Positions 34,870 to 34,984 of a stretch of DNA of 34,984 nucleotides are shown here, in pieces; positions within the stretch are counted from its first letter, which is position 1; each line of letters begins with the position of its first letter. The notes beneath the pieces are model-generated. The model searched no databases. It was not told where the DNA came from and saw nothing but the letters and a program-made list of their open reading frames with translations. Position numbers and translations under genes: made by a program. This DNA is from Nostocales cyanobacterium LEGE 12452 (GTDB lineage: Bacteria; Cyanobacteriota; Cyanobacteriia; Cyanobacteriales; Nostocaceae): assembly GCA_015206945.1 (NCBI GenBank), contig JADEXV010000061.1, positions 1 through 34,984 on the forward strand. The letters run 5' to 3'.

Positions 34870-34984
34870 CAAGAAGGGTGTAGGGGGTAGGGTGTTGGGT
34901 GTAGGGAAGACGGCAAAGGTCTGGGCTTGAAACCCCTACCAATGCGTTCGCCCTTGAAGGACGGGGCTTGAACGAAGAAGGTTG
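34858..34984. repeat. 127-bp perfect direct repeat, copy 2, cut by the window end
   Basis: Identical over all 127 bp to 25924-26050. The G-run motif lies at 34876-34906. Because the window ends inside the match, the full repeat may be longer. It begins 20 bp after the protease stop codon, so both copies lie directly downstream of a gene on the same strand. Confidence 0.95.

Overview
The window is chromosomal DNA of a filamentous, Nostoc/Anabaena-like cyanobacterium. The evidence is dense GCGATCGC (HIP1) octamers, chlB of dark-operative protochlorophyllide reductase, a histidine kinase with bilin-type GAF domains, pentapeptide and TPR proteins of cyanobacterial type, short tandem heptamer/octamer repeats between genes, and the replication genes dnaA and dnaN with a DnaA-box cluster. 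No tRNA, rRNA, complete insertion sequence or CRISPR array was found.

Layout. 0.2-2.8 kb: two related pentapeptide-repeat genes (minus). 3.1-4.3 kb: a free-standing FAD oxidoreductase of the type usually fused to SelD. 4.4-9.5 kb (minus): a 17-repeat TPR protein and a large CyRepA1-type plasmid replication protein located on the chromosome. 10.1-12.0 kb: a small DUF4278 membrane protein and an unrecognised membrane protein. 12.0-14.6 kb: chlB, followed by a nuclease-toxin-like gene, a probable immunity gene and a decayed copy of the chlB 3' end. 15.2-18.4 kb: a truncated Uma2-type nuclease gene, a DUF2358 protein, an unrecognised protein, a HupE-like membrane protein that has lost its metal motif, and an SGNH hydrolase. 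19.0-20.4 kb: an RTX-like glycine/aspartate-rich repeat protein. 20.8-25.9 kb: a small coiled-coil protein, an ArsA/Get3-type ATPase with an HSP20-like tail, and a four-GAF photoreceptor-like histidine kinase.

26.1-34.8 kb is the replication region: dnaN, an 84-bp tandem repeat, a small conserved protein, a VapBC-type pair, a TIR-FGE fusion protein, a second VapBC-type pair, a probable oriC with four exact DnaA boxes, dnaA, and a divergent HtrA/Deg protease. This 9-kb block is bracketed by a perfect 127-bp direct repeat containing a G-quadruplex motif; the second copy runs off the window end.

The observations most worth following are: the 1-kb toxin/immunity segment flanked by two chlB 3' ends; the TIR-FGE protein, whose C-terminal codons look like a diversity-generating-retroelement variable region and which sits with two toxin-antitoxin pairs between dnaN and oriC/dnaA; the 127-bp repeats; the HupE homologue lacking all expected histidines; and the chromosomal CyRepA1 gene, whose start codon can pair with its own leader. 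Functions are inferred from motifs read by eye; no database search was run.
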